Part shown: in pieces, positions 16,607 through 24,851 of the stretch
Numbering within the stretch: the stretch's first letter is position 1
Layout of the letters: each line of letters starts with the position of its first letter
From: an uncultured Nitrosomonas sp.
GTDB taxonomy: Bacteria > Pseudomonadota > Gammaproteobacteria > Burkholderiales > Nitrosomonadaceae
Assembly: GCA_902826055.1 (NCBI GenBank)
Contig: CADEDJ010000033.1
Location: 2,706 to 35,629, forward strand
Direction: 5' to 3'
DNA length: 32,924 nucleotides
Program-made: the position numbers and the translations under genes
The notes under the pieces: model-generated
What the model was told of the DNA's origin: nothing
Seen by the model: the letters and a program-made list of their open reading frames with translations, nothing else
The model's database searches: none

Positions 16607-17800
16607 TTAGCTTGCTGTACATAGTAGACTATGCAACTTACAAAAAGTATCGCCTACATATTTAATTTGCTCTGGAGTATGTGCAGCATTTACACTACAT
16701 CGCACGAGCGATTTACCCTCTGGAGCAGCCGGAGGCAAGATTAAATTTACATAAATATTATGCTCAAGCAAATTCTGCCAAAGTAATAGTGCTTGGCGCG
16801 GTGTGTCAACAATAGCAGCAATTACCGGACCAGGATGAGGGCCAAGTAAATATCCTCCTTCCTTTAACCGTGTATAAAGCTGTGTGCAGTTTTGCCACAA
16901 TTGTTTGCGCAAATGGCTACCTTTGCGCAATAACTCTAATGCAGCACGAGTCGAAGCAATCGTTGCTGGTGATGGCGATGCTGTAAAAATATAGGGATGG
17001 CTGACATAGCGTAATTGCTCAAGCTGAGGATGATTACTGACACAAAAACCGCCAATACTACATAGGCTTTTGCTAAACGTGCCAGTAATAAAATCGACTT
17101 CTTTCAATAGTCCGGTTGTTTCTACAAGGCCTTGACCAGTTTCGCCCAGCACACCGAGGGAATGCGCTTCATCAAGAAGCAAAATACAACCATAAGCCTT
17201 CTTTAGTTTAACAATATCAGTCAAGGGTGCTTGATCTCCGAGCATGCTGTAAATACCTTCGGCAATTATCAACGTGGTTTCAACACGATTACCCAAGCGG
17301 CGTAACCGTTTTTCCATATCAACCATATCGTTATGCTTGAAGCGAATGATATCTGCACCACTTAAAACACAGCCATCGTAAATGCTGGCATGGGAATCAC
17401 CATCAATCAGCACAGTATCCCCAGGACCTACGAGACCGGAAATAGTGCCCAAATTTGCTTGATAGCCGGTAGTAAAGACAATCGCAGAATCACATTGATA
17501 AAAATCTGCAAATTCTCTTTCTAGGGAGCGATGGCCAAAATAACTACCATTTGCCATCCGAGACCCAGTAGTACCCGTACCCTCTTTATCGATTGCTTCA
17601 TGAGCAGCTCGAATACATTCAGGCGCGAAGGTCAGTCCTAAATAGTTGTTAGTGCCAAGCAGAAGTACGCGCCGATCGCCAATCCGAGCTTCTGTAGCCG
17701 AATAAACCTCTTCTATTGGAATACCAAAAGCGCCAACACCATCAGGCAAAAGCGCTTTTCTTGCCGCAGCAGATGCATCTAATTTTTCAAGTAAGTTCAT
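16607..17800 (-). CDS. spt: Alpha-oxoamine synthase, probable serine palmitoyltransferase
   Basis: PLP-dependent acyltransferase of 397 residues that decarboxylatively condenses an amino acid with an acyl thioester; for SPT this is L-serine plus acyl chain, giving 3-ketosphinganine. Landmarks: LGTNNYLGL (48-56), TGTTGSRMANGSYFGH (75-90), the ring-stacking His137 in DGDSHASIYDG, Asp210 and His213 in LLDEAHSLG, and PLP Lys244 in TGTFSKSLCSIGG. BioF and Kbl share this fold. SPT is preferred because the gene sits in an ACP/reductase/acyl-AMP-ligase operon and there are no other biotin genes here. It is soluble and homodimeric by family. The start ATG overlaps the ACP stop by one base (TAATG), so the two are probably translated in coupled fashion. 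Confidence 0.85.
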   Translation of the reverse strand: MNLLEKLDASAAARKALLPDGVGAFGIPIEEVYSATEARIGDRRVLLLGTNNYLGLTFAPECIRAAHEAIDKEGTGTTGSRMANGSYFGHRSLEREFADFYQCDSAIVFTTGYQANLGTISGLVGPGDTVLIDGDSHASIYDGCVLSGADIIRFKHNDMVDMEKRLRRLGNRVETTLIIAEGIYSMLGDQAPLTDIVKLKKAYGCILLLDEAHSLGVLGETGQGLVETTGLLKEVDFITGTFSKSLCSIGGFCVSNHPQLEQLRYVSHPYIFTASPSPATIASTRAALELLRKGSHLRKQLWQNCTQLYTRLKEGGYLLGPHPGPVIAAIVDTPRQALLLWQNLLEHNIYVNLILPPAAPEGKSLVRCSVNAAHTPEQIKYVGDTFCKLHSLLCTAS

Positions 17801-18054
17801 TATGATGCTGATTTAATTTTATAGACCAGATCTGCTAACTCGCGAACAGTCTGAACATCTGTTAATGCATTAATAGGAATTGAAACATCAAATGTATCTT
17901 CAATTTCCATAATCAAATTGAGTAATTTAATAGAATCGATCGATAACTGGCTAATGATGTTTGTTTCGGGTGTAATTTGTATACTAGAGTTTGATAAACC
18001 ACTTAGACGATCACAAAGTAATTTCATGATCTCATCATAATTGCTTTCGCTCAT
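17800..18054 (-). CDS. acpR: Specialised acyl carrier protein (AcpR-like)
   Basis: An 84-residue acidic carrier protein. Ser41 in LSIDSIKLL is the expected phosphopantetheine attachment site (the DS-I/L signature), followed by the helix-III region IEDTFDVSIP and a C-terminal helix. It differs from the housekeeping FabD/F-linked AcpP, whose motif is usually GADSLD. Placed between the reductase and the oxoamine synthase, it most likely presents the fatty acyl group to the SPT-like enzyme, as described for Caulobacter AcpR. It begins 30 bases after the reductase stop and shares one base with spt. Confidence 0.88.
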   Translation of the reverse strand: MSESNYDEIMKLLCDRLSGLSNSSIQITPETNIISQLSIDSIKLLNLIMEIEDTFDVSIPINALTDVQTVRELADLVYKIKSAS

Positions 18055-18084
18055 AAATTAATTCAGTGTATTTAAATTTCAAAG

Positions 18085-18999
18085 TTAGATTATTTCAGAT
18101 AATACGTCTTGCAAACGAATATTCGGCTGCCATGTAGAAAGCATACTGAGTAAAGGTTCATTATTACATACCCAGTCGTCATGCTGTAATTCATTAACTT
18201 TTCCTGGTGTCAGCATGGGAGAATAATGAAATAGGCGTGCAAGCCAAAGATTTGATAAAGCGATACTTCGAATCAAAAAATTTGGTATCGTGACACAATG
18301 AACAGGGCATTTCCATACTCGTTGCGCCAAAACAGATAAACTTTGGTAACTATACCCGCCCGGCGTACCATCATCCAGTTCAAAAATACCATTGATAGGC
18401 TTTTCTGACGCTAGCCAAGCCTCAATGGCTGCAACCAAATCATAAACGTGAATCAAACCAAATCGATTATGAATTCCTCCAATTACAGGAAGCACTCCAC
18501 GCCGCATTGCCTGAAAAAGCGGCTTTAACTCCTTATCACCAGGACCGTATACAGCAGTAGGACGAAAAACTGTCCACAACAATTGGTCAGAATATTGAGT
18601 AAGTAGTTGCTCAGATAAAAACTTACTCTCAGCGTACCAGGATAACTCAGGATTTCTTGCAGCTAAAGATGATATGAGAAGGAATCGCGGCCATTGTTTT
18701 TGTTCAGTCATCGCTCCTAAAAGATTTTCGGTACCCTCAATATTGATACGCTCAAATTTTCTGAAAGAGTTGCCTCTTACTGTAGCGGCACAATGAATAA
18801 CAAACGCTACGTCATTCACTAAATGACGTAGCGATGCTAAATTGTCAAGATCACCATGAATCCATTGGATTGCTTCACTCTCTAAAAAACTGCCACTCCT
18901 AGTAAGCGCTCGAACTTTCCAACCACTCTGAACCAATCGCTGTACTAAGGCTTTACCAATAAAACCAGTAGCGCCTGTCACAGCTACTAATTTCGGCAT
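18085..18999 (-). CDS. cerR: NAD(P)-dependent epimerase/dehydratase-family reductase (CerR-like)
   Basis: Extended short-chain dehydrogenase of 304 residues. TGATGFIG (residues 8-15) is the nucleotide-binding GxxGxxG loop. HCAATVRG follows strand 4. The catalytic residues are Ser110/Ser111, Tyr122 and Lys126 (YAESK). VFRPTAVYGPGD is the usual post-catalytic segment. In the Caulobacter-type pathway CerR reduces the 3-keto group of the sphingoid intermediate; that role is inferred here from position between an acyl-AMP ligase and an ACP/SPT pair. The sequence alone would also fit a sterol- or sugar-type epimerase/dehydrogenase. It starts 5 bases after the ligase stop, so the two are very probably cotranscribed. 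Confidence 0.8.
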   Translation of the reverse strand: MPKLVAVTGATGFIGKALVQRLVQSGWKVRALTRSGSFLESEAIQWIHGDLDNLASLRHLVNDVAFVIHCAATVRGNSFRKFERINIEGTENLLGAMTEQKQWPRFLLISSLAARNPELSWYAESKFLSEQLLTQYSDQLLWTVFRPTAVYGPGDKELKPLFQAMRRGVLPVIGGIHNRFGLIHVYDLVAAIEAWLASEKPINGIFELDDGTPGGYSYQSLSVLAQRVWKCPVHCVTIPNFLIRSIALSNLWLARLFHYSPMLTPGKVNELQHDDWVCNNEPLLSMLSTWQPNIRLQDVLSEII

Positions 19000-19004
19000 G
19001 CTTT

Positions 19005-20825
19005 TTATCTATCGCCGGACTCTACAAAAAATAATTGCCCCGTTAGATTTGTTCTTTGAATATATCCTTGTTTCGCAGCAAAACGTGAAAGTTTTCCAGA
19101 CGAAGTTCTTGGTAAAGTATGCGGTGGTACTAACTCAACAACACAATTAACGCCAAAAGCCATATAAACAAGCTGTTGCAATCTTATTGTTAGCGATTGC
19201 CTCTCTGTCACAGAAGTAAGTCTGCATTCGATTACTAGAACAATAGTTGTAGTTCCATCTTCACTGTTGTCTACACCAAATGCAGAAGCTTCGCGCGACC
19301 TGACCTCAGGTTGTTGTTCCGCCAATTCTTCTATATCTTGTGCACGGATATTACGTCCATTGACAATGATGACATCGGTTCGGCGTCCCGTGATAAATAA
19401 ATCACCTCCTAACAGAAATCCAATATCTCCCGTATCTAACCAGTTACCAGATTTAAGTGCCCTGCTAGTCTCTTCAGGGTTATTATAGTAACCAGTCATT
19501 AAACTATCACCATGTACCAGAACACTACCAACCATCATTTCTGATAACTGCTCTCCATCTTCATCCACGATCTTAACGGTATGTCCAGGTAGCGGACGTC
19601 CACAGTTTACAAATTCATTTTGTTTTCGCCCATTAGCCTGTAATCTGGCAGCCATTTTCTTATCTATCAGAGTCTTGCTATCTACTTGTATGCTTTTACA
19701 CCCCGTACCAATTCTTGAAAAAGTAACCGCTAATGTTGATTCTGCAAGGCCATAGCATGGCAAAAAAGCACTCTCATCGAAGCCTGCAGATGCAAATTTT
19801 TCCGCAAAGTTTCTCAAAGTTTCTGGCCGAATCATTTCTGCACCAATACCAGCAGCCCGCCAACAACTAAGATCCAACTCCTTTAGATCAGTTTCTCTTG
19901 CACGTAAAGTGCAGAGTTTAAGACCAAAAGGTTGACTGAATGCTACTGTACAGCGGTTACGGCTAATTAAGCGAAGCCATTGCAAAGGCCGAATTGCAAA
20001 ATCTCTAGTTGCCAGATAATCAACTGAAAGTTGCGTAACCATTGGTGCCAATACCAAACCAACCAGCCCCATATCATGATAAAAAGGCAACCATGAGGCA
20101 GAGCGATCACCGGGCCTTATTTCTAGGCCATTACGAACAATACCCTGCAAATTGCACATTAAGGCTCGTTCAGTAATAACCACCCCTCTCGGCGTACGTG
20201 TACTACCTGATGTAAATTGTAAGTAAGCAATTTCATCAGGATGATTGAATTGTAATTCCAGATAAACCGGAGGTAATTCGCCCAATTTACCTGGCGTTCC
20301 CACCCATCGTATACTTTCAACCCCTTCTACAGCTTCTTGCAGAAAATTAACATAATCAATATTCGCTAGAGCAATACTGGCTTGACTACTCTCAAGCATA
20401 CCTTTTAGCTGTTGAACATATATCGCATGACTACCTAAATTAACTGGAATCGGCATCGCAAAAGGTACCAAACCAGCATAGCGACAAGCAAAAAACAATT
20501 CGACAAATTCTGCGGAAGTGTCAGCAATAATTGCTACCCGACTTCCTCGAGGCAAATCAAAACTATATAGGCGTTGGGCCAAAGTGCGAGCATTGTCTCT
20601 AAGCTCACTGTAAGGCAGAACCGAACGTAAATTTCCCCTCGCGTCGTAAAAGTTATACCCCGTTACTCCATCTGCTGCATATTCTAAAGCGCTGGTCAGG
20701 GTATCAAAGTCCGCTAACCGCTGAGTTAGTGTATTGAATGTCGGTGTAAATTGTAATTCGCTTGAAGGCTGAAAATCAAACGCTTGCGTTAGCGGAGCGT
20801 TCAACTTGGTTATTGTCGAACTCAA
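19005..20825 (-). CDS. aasR: Fatty acyl-AMP ligase / acyl-ACP synthetase (AasR-like)
   Basis: ANL-superfamily adenylating enzyme of 606 residues, in the size range of fatty acyl-AMP ligases. The P-loop-like motif A3 is TSGSTRTPRG at 205-214. SWLPFYHDMGLVG and CYGLAESTLAVTFSR are the FAAL-type A4/A5 motifs, DTGDIGFLLGG and GRRTDVIIVNGRN are A7/A8, and Lys578 in LPRTSSGKLSR is the A10 catalytic lysine. It should activate a fatty acid as acyl-AMP and load it onto the ACP encoded two genes downstream. The start codon is TTG at 20825, supported by GAGGGGA five bases upstream. It heads the four-gene operon. FadD-like CoA ligase activity is less likely given the FAAL-type motifs. Confidence 0.88.
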   Translation of the reverse strand: MSSTITKLNAPLTQAFDFQPSSELQFTPTFNTLTQRLADFDTLTSALEYAADGVTGYNFYDARGNLRSVLPYSELRDNARTLAQRLYSFDLPRGSRVAIIADTSAEFVELFFACRYAGLVPFAMPIPVNLGSHAIYVQQLKGMLESSQASIALANIDYVNFLQEAVEGVESIRWVGTPGKLGELPPVYLELQFNHPDEIAYLQFTSGSTRTPRGVVITERALMCNLQGIVRNGLEIRPGDRSASWLPFYHDMGLVGLVLAPMVTQLSVDYLATRDFAIRPLQWLRLISRNRCTVAFSQPFGLKLCTLRARETDLKELDLSCWRAAGIGAEMIRPETLRNFAEKFASAGFDESAFLPCYGLAESTLAVTFSRIGTGCKSIQVDSKTLIDKKMAARLQANGRKQNEFVNCGRPLPGHTVKIVDEDGEQLSEMMVGSVLVHGDSLMTGYYNNPEETSRALKSGNWLDTGDIGFLLGGDLFITGRRTDVIIVNGRNIRAQDIEELAEQQPEVRSREASAFGVDNSEDGTTTIVLVIECRLTSVTERQSLTIRLQQLVYMAFGVNCVVELVPPHTLPRTSSGKLSRFAAKQGYIQRTNLTGQLFFVESGDR

Positions 20826-21189
20826 GATCTTCCCCTCGAAGTAATTGTACTTGTCACCTTGCTTTTATGTGCAAGAAATTCTGGTTGAGCGTGCCAACTC
20901 TGATCATTAATTCCTAATCTTATTGCTGGTTGGAAAATTTTCATTCAAACGCTTACCCATGACATTGCTTAATAAATATAAGTGTGTCATATTTGACCAC
21001 ACCGCAGCTTATATAAGGTACTTTTCCCTGTCAAGGCAATATTAATTTGATGTTGCTTAAAAACAACAATCACCATAACCAGCTTATTAAAACATATTTG
21101 TCTCATTTGAAAAAAATCAATTTATTACTCCATAACATATTTCGAAAAGTATTTTACACTGACTTAAAATCTTATTAATTGAATATGCT
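20826..21189. promoter_or_regulatory. Divergent promoter region between the aasR operon and yheS-like gene
   Basis: A 364-base gap. On the minus strand a TACAAT at 20849-20844 with TTGCAC 19 bases upstream is a weak promoter candidate for aasR. An imperfect dyad around TGTGTCA and TGACCACA at about 20982-21002 could be an operator. On the plus strand no clear promoter or Shine-Dalgarno precedes the ATG at 21190. No RNA gene was seen. Confidence 0.4.
20831..20838 (-). promoter_or_regulatory. Ribosome binding site supporting the aasR TTG start
   Basis: CGAGGGGA on the minus strand, five bases ahead of TTG at 20825. The spacing and purine content support the rare TTG initiator. Confidence 0.6.
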
Positions 21190-23043
21190 ATGTTAGAAAT
21201 TCAATACTTAACATATCTACAGAACGGAATTCCGCTACTTGAGAATGTCAATCTGCAAATCTTTATCAACCAACGACTTGGATTAGTTGGTAAAAACGGT
21301 TGTGGCAAGTCCACCTTATTACGCTTGATCCGTGGTGCAATACAGCCCGACGCAGGCGAGATTAATTTGCAATCTGGCAAAACAATCGCGTATGTTGAAC
21401 AAGAAATCACTTTTTCTAATCAAAATGCTATTGAATTTGTACTGGACGGTGACATCGAATTACGGCAATTAGAAAAGATCATCTTGCACGACGAACATGA
21501 TGCTATATGGTTTGAAGCGCAACAGCGATATGAAGCACTTAATGGATATTCGGCTCGATCGCGAGCAGCTCAGTTATTGAATGGATTAGGATTTACCAAT
21601 GATATGGTAGAGCAATCCGTCGATTATTTCTCAGGTGGCTGGCGCATGCGTTTAAATCTGGCTCGTACTTTAATGCATCGAGCTGATTTGCTACTACTGG
21701 ATGAACCAACCAATCACCTCGATCTTGAAGCCATTTTATGGTTGGAACAGTACCTTGAACGCTATCCTGGAAGTCTGATTGTAGTTTCCCATGACCGCGA
21801 ATTTCTCAATGCTTGCGTTAATCGCATTGCTTATATCAATAACAAGAAAATTGATATGTATAGCGGCAATTATGATAATTTTCAAAATACACGTACTGAA
21901 CGCCTAGCACAACATGCTCAAGCCTTTCAGCAGCATCAAAGAAAGATTGCACATATGGAAAGTTTTGTACGACGTTTTCGCGCTAAAGCAACCAAAGCAA
22001 AGCAAGCACAAAGCCGTATTAAAGCTCTTGAGCGCATGACGCATATGGTACCGCTACATATGGAAGATGGGCATTACGAATTGGAGATTGAAGCACCCGA
22101 ACACAGCCCGCATCTATTGTTACGCACTAAAGCATTGCGTTTTGAATATGGCAGTCATTTGTTATATCAAAATGTGAATCTTATTTTACAAGCAGGCAGC
22201 CGAATTGCCCTGTTAGGCCCCAATGGCGCGGGGAAATCCACGCTGATTAAACTTCTTACCGGGGAAATCAAACCCACATCCGGTACAGTTGAACAAGCAC
22301 CTAATCTCAGCATTGGATATTTTGCACAACATCAATTAGAAAACCTGAATGACCAAGCAACGCCTTTGCAGCATTTGCAAAAACTGGCGCCTCAACAAAC
22401 ATCATTGAACTTGCGTAATTTCCTAGGGCGTTTTGGTTTGGGTGGTAACAACGAAAATCGCCCGGTAGCCAGCTTTTCTGGAGGAGAAAAAAGTCGATTA
22501 ACACTAGCTTTACTGGCATGGCAAAAGCCACACTTGTTATTGTTGGATGAGCCTACCAATCACTTAGATCTGGATATGCGCGATGCACTAACCATTGCAC
22601 TGGAAGCCTTTACTGGCGCAGTTGTATTAGTATCGCATGATCGTAGCTTAATTCGTGCTATAGCTGAAGAATTATGGTTAGTAGCTGATAACAAGGTTCA
22701 GTTGTTTGAAGGTGATCTAGAAGACTATCAGCAGTGGATAGAAGCGCGCCGCACCAGCGAGGCTGCAAAATTGCGGCTATCTTTACAAAAAACACATCCT
22801 AAACCGGCTACAAAACTAAATAAAAAAGCTCTACTCAGCCAGCAATCAAAACTTGAAGCCGCTTTAACAATCACGCAACAGGAACTCGATGAAACCAGGC
22901 ATCGATTAGCTGATCCCGCTACTTATATAAATTGCACCCGCGATCAAATCGACCAGCTTAATGCCATCCATGCAGCATTGGAAAGAAAAATAGTTCAGCT
23001 GGAAAACGATTGGCTCGAATTAGAAATGGCCTTGGAAGGATAA
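21190..23043 (+). CDS. ABC-F family ATPase, YheS type
   Basis: Soluble twin-ATPase ABC-F protein of 617 residues, probably acting on the ribosome during translation like E. coli YheS rather than in transport. The two cassettes have Walker A GKNGCGKST near 34-42 and GPNGAGKST near 343, signatures FSGGWRMRL and FSGGEKSRL, and two LLLLDEPTNHLDL Walker B motifs. The linker contains RRFRAKATKAKQAQSRIKALER, matching the ABC-F P-site tRNA interaction motif. There are no membrane segments. The C-terminal about 100 residues are helical and Glu/Gln-rich. The ribosome site is poor. It is convergent with fliE at its 3' end and divergent from the aasR operon. Confidence 0.92.
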   Translation: MLEIQYLTYLQNGIPLLENVNLQIFINQRLGLVGKNGCGKSTLLRLIRGAIQPDAGEINLQSGKTIAYVEQEITFSNQNAIEFVLDGDIELRQLEKIILHDEHDAIWFEAQQRYEALNGYSARSRAAQLLNGLGFTNDMVEQSVDYFSGGWRMRLNLARTLMHRADLLLLDEPTNHLDLEAILWLEQYLERYPGSLIVVSHDREFLNACVNRIAYINNKKIDMYSGNYDNFQNTRTERLAQHAQAFQQHQRKIAHMESFVRRFRAKATKAKQAQSRIKALERMTHMVPLHMEDGHYELEIEAPEHSPHLLLRTKALRFEYGSHLLYQNVNLILQAGSRIALLGPNGAGKSTLIKLLTGEIKPTSGTVEQAPNLSIGYFAQHQLENLNDQATPLQHLQKLAPQQTSLNLRNFLGRFGLGGNNENRPVASFSGGEKSRLTLALLAWQKPHLLLLDEPTNHLDLDMRDALTIALEAFTGAVVLVSHDRSLIRAIAEELWLVADNKVQLFEGDLEDYQQWIEARRTSEAAKLRLSLQKTHPKPATKLNKKALLSQQSKLEAALTITQQELDETRHRLADPATYINCTRDQIDQLNAIHAALERKIVQLENDWLELEMALEG

Positions 23044-23117
23044 AAATACGAGCAGAAACGATCAGAAAAAAATTAATTAATCTGTGCCAGCTCAGTTCAG
23101 ATTGATACCAATAAACC

Positions 23118-23441
23118 TTAAACCTGCATATTCATAATTTCCTGATACGCTGTTACCAACTTATTACGGACTTGTACCATTGATTGAAATGAAACGTTGG
23201 CCTTTTGCAGGGAAATCATCACTTCATGCAGATCGGTATTAGATTCGCCGCTAACAAATTGCATGGAAAGCTTATCAGCAACCTGTTGAACATTATTTAC
23301 CTGATCAACAGCAGCTTTAAGCTTTTCGTTGAAATCAACGCGCGTAATTTCCTCGGCACCCGATAGTTTTTTTGTACCCGTAGCAAGTGCTGAAGCTGCC
23401 TGCAATTGCTGCAAGATATTATCAATTCCGGATGTATCCAT
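23118..23441 (-). CDS. fliE: Flagellar hook-basal body protein FliE
   Basis: Small rod component of 107 residues joining the MS ring to the rod, exported by the type III apparatus without a signal peptide. The C-terminal half has the conserved FliE pattern: [43 protein letters not shown], ending at the usual MxMQV. AAGGAG lies nine bases ahead of the ATG at 23441. It is 95 bases downstream of flrC on the same strand and opposite in direction to fliF, unlike the fliEFG order of many gammaproteobacteria. Confidence 0.93.
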   Translation of the reverse strand: MDTSGIDNILQQLQAASALATGTKKLSGAEEITRVDFNEKLKAAVDQVNNVQQVADKLSMQFVSGESNTDLHEVMISLQKANVSFQSMVQVRNKLVTAYQEIMNMQV

Positions 23442-23536
23442 AAATTTACTCCTTCTTAACGTAACGTCAAATATCTATCAAAAACTAAAACTTCAAACAA
23501 TTTTTCAAATCAGACTGATCTTTATTTGAATGCTCA

Positions 23537-24847
23537 CTAACTTGTCATGCGATACTGCTGCAACTTGTAGCGTAACGTCCGTTCAGAAATCCCTAGCCTT
23601 TTAACGGCCAACTTGCGAGAACCATTAACTGCTGCGAGAGTTTCCAAAATATGTTTGCGCTCAAGTGCTTTGATATCTTGTGAAGCAAGTTCAGTGCCAT
23701 TTTTATCTATCTGAGAAGAAGTATCGATTTTTGGCAAATCAATGTGCTCAGCTTCAACACTATCATTTGCCAAAATCATGGCACGCTGCAACACATTTTC
23801 TAGTTCCCTCACATTCCCAGGCCAGGAATATTGAATCAGCTTGTTCATAGCTGCTTGTGTTATTTTGTATGGTGCTCGTCCCAGATCAATTCTTGCTGCT
23901 TCCAGAGTTTTACGCACAAGCGGTTCAATATCCATTGGTCGCTCACGTAGTGGTGGAATTTCTATGGGAAACACATTAAGGCGATAGTACAAATCTTCAC
24001 GGAATTGACCACTCTTGACCATTCTCATCATGTCACGATTTGAAGTTGCCAAAACTCGAATATCCAATTTTATTGTTTTATGTCCACCTACTCTTTCTAC
24101 TTCTCTTTCCTGTAGTACTCGCAATAATTTTGCTTGTAGTCCCAAAGGCATTTCTGAAATTTCATCTAACAGCAACGTACCACCTTCCGCTTGCTCAAAT
24201 TTTCCTGGCTGTGCTTGTGATGCACCGGTAAAAGCGCCTTTCTCATAACCAAACAGAGTCGCTTCAAGCAAATTCTCTGGGATAGCAGCACAATTTATGG
24301 CAATGAACGGCTTGGAAGAACGTAATGAATGTTGATGAATAAAACGTGCAATCACTTCTTTTCCGCATCCGCTCTCACCTGTTAGCATAACCGTCGCTGG
24401 CGATTTTGCAACTCGCTTAGCAAGCGACAGTAATGTCCGTGTGCGTGGATCTCTAGCAACAACCTGTTCATCCAACTCAGACTCAGACAACGCATATCGT
24501 TTAATATGTTCCATTAAACTGTCGGGGTCAAATGGCTTCAATAGGTAATCACAAGCACCTAATCGCATTGCATCAACAGCTTTATCAATTTCCCTATAAG
24601 CAGTCATTAACAATACTGGCAGCTCAGGATTAAATGCTTTAATGTTATTTAACAGCGTAAGTCCATCAATAGGCTTCATCTGTACATCGCTCACCACTAT
24701 ACCAATTTGGCAATCTTGCAGTATTACCATTGCATCATTACCATTTGATGCTGCTAGTGCCTGGTAGCCAGCTAGCTTTATAGTAGTACATATTGCCTCC
24801 AATAAATCATGATCATCTTCCACCACCAAAACTGGTAATATTTTCAT
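23537..24847 (-). CDS. flrC: Sigma-54-dependent flagellar response regulator (FlrC/FleR-like)
   Basis: NtrC-type activator of 436 residues. The receiver domain has the acidic pair D11-D12, phosphoacceptor Asp54 in IVVSDVQMKP and Lys104 in LLKPFD. The AAA+ domain has Walker A GESGCGKE (157-164) and the sigma-54-contact loop GAFTGA (204-209). A Fis-type helix-turn-helix closes the protein (RKLAVKRLGISERTLRYKLQQY). It would activate RpoN-dependent middle flagellar genes after phosphorylation by the adjacent kinase. The longer open frame is not used: ATG at 24847 has AAAGGAG eight bases upstream and begins the receiver domain, four bases beyond the flrB stop. Confidence 0.92.
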   Translation of the reverse strand: MKILPVLVVEDDHDLLEAICTTIKLAGYQALAASNGNDAMVILQDCQIGIVVSDVQMKPIDGLTLLNNIKAFNPELPVLLMTAYREIDKAVDAMRLGACDYLLKPFDPDSLMEHIKRYALSESELDEQVVARDPRTRTLLSLAKRVAKSPATVMLTGESGCGKEVIARFIHQHSLRSSKPFIAINCAAIPENLLEATLFGYEKGAFTGASQAQPGKFEQAEGGTLLLDEISEMPLGLQAKLLRVLQEREVERVGGHKTIKLDIRVLATSNRDMMRMVKSGQFREDLYYRLNVFPIEIPPLRERPMDIEPLVRKTLEAARIDLGRAPYKITQAAMNKLIQYSWPGNVRELENVLQRAMILANDSVEAEHIDLPKIDTSSQIDKNGTELASQDIKALERKHILETLAAVNGSRKLAVKRLGISERTLRYKLQQYRMTS

Positions 24848-24851
24848 AACG

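Noticed and set aside
16607..17800. Biotin synthesis gene bioF
   Set aside because: The fold and PLP motifs would allow it, but the operon context (acyl-AMP ligase, reductase, dedicated ACP) and absence of other bio genes favour a sphingolipid-type oxoamine synthase.
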